In this document: piece by piece, positions 62,034 to 64,000 of the stretch
How the letters are laid out: each line of letters opens with the position of its first letter
Numbering within the stretch: the first letter of the stretch is position 1
Assembly: GCA_026770025.1 (NCBI GenBank)
Contig: JAMXDE010000009.1
Location: forward strand, 2,455,001 to 2,519,000
Reading direction: 5' to 3'
DNA length: 64,000 bases
DNA from: Craspedostauros australis
Taxonomy: Eukaryota > Bacillariophyta > Bacillariophyceae > Mastogloiales > Achnanthaceae
Position numbers and translations under genes: made by a program
Notes under the pieces: model-generated
Told to the model about the DNA's origin: nothing
Database searches by the model: none
What the model saw: only the letters and a program-made list of their open reading frames with translations

Positions 62034-63094
62034 GGTTGTCTCGTCAGATTGAGTCTGTCTCCTTCACGTCTGCTTTGCTCGTCTTTCGGTTGCAATTTGG
62101 TTGTGCTTAAGTTTGTTGTGAGGAGAATGGGGGTGGACGGTCCAATTCGTTCTGTGTCGTTTGGTGTCGTATGGTGTTGTGTTGTGAGATGAGAATGTGT
62201 GATGAACGAAAGTGAGAATGTGTGCTTCTGGAAATTCCGATGTCTTTCGATGTTCACGTCGTCAGTGTTGTTGTTGTTGTTGGTGCCAAGCCTTCAGTGA
62301 CGTCCGTCCAAGAGGTTGTTGCGTTTGCTTTGCTTCTTCGGCTTTTGCGTGGAGAGGGGCGGAAGAGTCAGTTTCTGTTGCAGTTGCAATTGCAATACTG
62401 TCTGATTCGTTCGAAACGTGAATCGCCAACACCACGCGACGGAACAATTGCAAGAGACAACTCAAAACGAGACAACGCGAGGAACGACATCGAAACACGC
62501 ACACGACAAGAGAGACGAACCATTGTTGAATGCTGCGAGCAGTGATGAATGGATGGACGACGACAAAGTGCCAACCCTTTCTGTGTTGGCACCATTTGGC
62601 ATGTTTGTTCTTCGTCAGATTTGCATAATTTCTGCCATTTGTGGAACAAAAAGCTGCCGGATGTCTGCCACGTAGTTTTTGTCAATGACGATGAAAAGTG
62701 AGCGTCTGACGGTGCACAACACCATAAGTATAATTATCGCAAAAGACACGCTTCTTCTGTCAGTGAAGTCTCGACTGTCTCGATTCATTCTTCACGACAC
62801 GATCACAGGGAACACCCGTGACACAAAGATGCCCATTCAAACACGACCACGAAAACCCACGATTCCAAGATCGCAAATGACCATCACAAACCAACAACAC
62901 ACAAGGCACGCGTGGTGTTACCATCCGCCAAAGAGCGAAGCAATCGCACTCCTCTCATCTTCGCTGTTGCCAACCCAACGAGCACCACACATAGGTCGTA
63001 CTTGACCCACAAGTATAGGTACAGTTACGAGTGCCATACCCGATAGGGAGGCAACTGCGGAAGGCACCATCCTCGTTCGCTGCATCCAAAACCC
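62034..63094. other. Divergent intergenic region
   Basis: Upstream of the two-exon minus-strand gene and of the plus-strand glycosyltransferase. It includes a TTG/GTT-rich stretch near 62,265-62,285 and a gttgcagttgcaattgcaat run near 62,376-62,395. No gene seen. Confidence 0.45.
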
Positions 63095-64000
63095 ATGGTG
63101 GTCATCAGCAGCAGCAGCAGCAGCGTTGGCAAGGCACGGAAGGGGGTCAGGTGGACATTCTCGTTGATTCTCCTGTTGGGGTTCATCGTTTCCACGGCAT
63201 TCGTCTTCTTCAACATCCAGATATCCTCCAGCGCCACCCTTCACGCGCAAGGCCTTCAAGATCTCATCAATCTTCATCAGTCAGATGCGTCATCTGATAT
63301 TGAACATGGTGATGTCACGGTGTCGTTGGCTTCGCGGAAGTCATCGATGGGCGACAGCAGCGATCGTGTGACGCAGAACGACTTCGTTCCCGATATTCAG
63401 ATCGGACAACAGTACAATGCCAAGGCATGCTGGCTTGACCCGGCATGGGCAACAGAGAACAGCGTGCCACCGCCCACAGCCGCAGCAGACAGAGACAATG
63501 TCGACGCCAACAAACCTGATTGTGTTGGAAGAAATCCGACCATCACCCACACAACGGCAGAGCAGCTCTCATGCCCCGACAACCACCCGACGTTGTCCAC
63601 CACGACACGCCGCGATACATCCAAACGCAAATTGACGATCGCCCTGCTCTACTACGCCTCGCCCGCGCCGCTCCTGCACCAACTGCGCGAAATGTACCGC
63701 ACCTACGAGAATGCACCATCGTTCGAAATCACGCTGCTCATCATCGACGACGGATCTCCGCAGCAGCTGTCGGCCGAGACGTACATCGCACGCGAACAAC
63801 GCGACGACTTTCCAATCCGTATCGCCCACATCACGAAGGACAAGAAATGGAACATCGGCGGTGCCCGCAATCTGGCATTTTATTTGACCGAGACGCGTCG
63901 CGTCCTTCTCAATGATTTGGATATCCTCATTCCTTACACCACTCTCGAGCAAGTCATGACGTGGAATACAACGGCGCACGCGGATCCCTCAACGGCCATC
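63095..64000 (+). CDS. Type II membrane glycosyltransferase, GT2-like (partial, runs off right edge)
   Basis: 302 residues are visible from ATG 63095; an in-frame TAG at 63,044 precedes it, so this is the first possible ATG. A short Ser/Lys/Arg-rich cytoplasmic end is followed by one hydrophobic anchor at about 20-39 ('WTFSLILLLGFIVSTAFVFF'), a polar stem to about residue 180, then the start of a GT-A catalytic domain: 'LTIALLYYASPAPLL', 'LLIIDDGSP' (Asp218-Asp219, nucleotide-sugar binding), 'WNIGGARNLAF' (Asn253) and 'LNDLDIL' with a DxD metal site (Asp274, Asp276). Topology fits a Golgi enzyme transferring a sugar to secreted glycans or proteins. Donor and acceptor are unknown. The 3' end lies outside the window. 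Confidence 0.85.
   Translation, partial: MVVISSSSSSVGKARKGVRWTFSLILLLGFIVSTAFVFFNIQISSSATLHAQGLQDLINLHQSDASSDIEHGDVTVSLASRKSSMGDSSDRVTQNDFVPDIQIGQQYNAKACWLDPAWATENSVPPPTAAADRDNVDANKPDCVGRNPTITHTTAEQLSCPDNHPTLSTTTRRDTSKRKLTIALLYYASPAPLLHQLREMYRTYENAPSFEITLLIIDDGSPQQLSAETYIAREQRDDFPIRIAHITKDKKWNIGGARNLAFYLTETRRVLLNDLDILIPYTTLEQVMTWNTTAHADPSTAI

Overview
This is a nuclear genome window from a eukaryote, most likely a photosynthetic stramenopile (diatom-like ochrophyte). The evidence is long open genes with few introns; two well-supported spliced genes with GT-AG introns (93 and 484 nt); secreted proteins with 'PTSAPT' and 'SPSWAPS' linkers; a MalT/STAND-like AAA ATPase with long polyQ stretches; and a Cys/His-containing 'GQVGMRCRHC...YFPASIRGIYQAA' protein of a type I know from diatoms. 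The organism is inferred from family content only. I recognised no tRNA, rRNA, CRISPR array, retroelement or virus-derived element.

Layout. 1-7.3 kb: a membrane-anchored protein of unknown function and, head-to-tail on the minus strand, a large acyl-AMP ligase/acyl-carrier/multi-pass membrane hexapeptide protein. 8.7-12.5 kb: a secreted, tail-anchored cysteine-rich protein made of repeated modules. 12.5-23 kb: a mobile or decayed zone, with an intact but unusually long Tc1/mariner-type transposase (15.2-17.8 kb), pentanucleotide microsatellites, a heavily broken surface-protein pseudogene (19.1-21.8 kb) and a perfect 48-bp repeat found in inverted orientation at 12,993 and 22,538. 23.3-33.7 kb: two minus-strand genes of regulatory appearance (CRHC-domain protein and AAA ATPase with helical tail) around 2 kb without recognisable genes.

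35.4-36.1 kb: a tiny two-exon gene resembling the mitochondrial ATPase inhibitor IF1. 37.5-40.9 kb: two adjacent genes sharing a C-terminal domain (tandem paralogues). 42.5-45.5 kb: a protein with two F-box-like motifs, convergent with a membrane-anchored PP2C phosphatase. 46.8-51.6 kb: a 1,600-residue disordered protein. 52.6-55.3 kb: the intact relative of the 19-22 kb pseudogene, a secreted protein built from two related halves joined by a Pro-Thr-Ser linker; upstream of it lies a diverged tandem duplication.

57.0-64.0 kb: a secreted/membrane protein of unknown function, a small membrane protein, a two-exon protein with a mitochondrial-type N terminus, and the 5' part of a type II membrane glycosyltransferase that runs off the right edge. 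The genes do not form an obvious pathway. Themes are cell-surface secretion, signalling, and local duplication followed by decay. Where an open frame could only be extended upstream without a methionine, I chose the first in-frame ATG.
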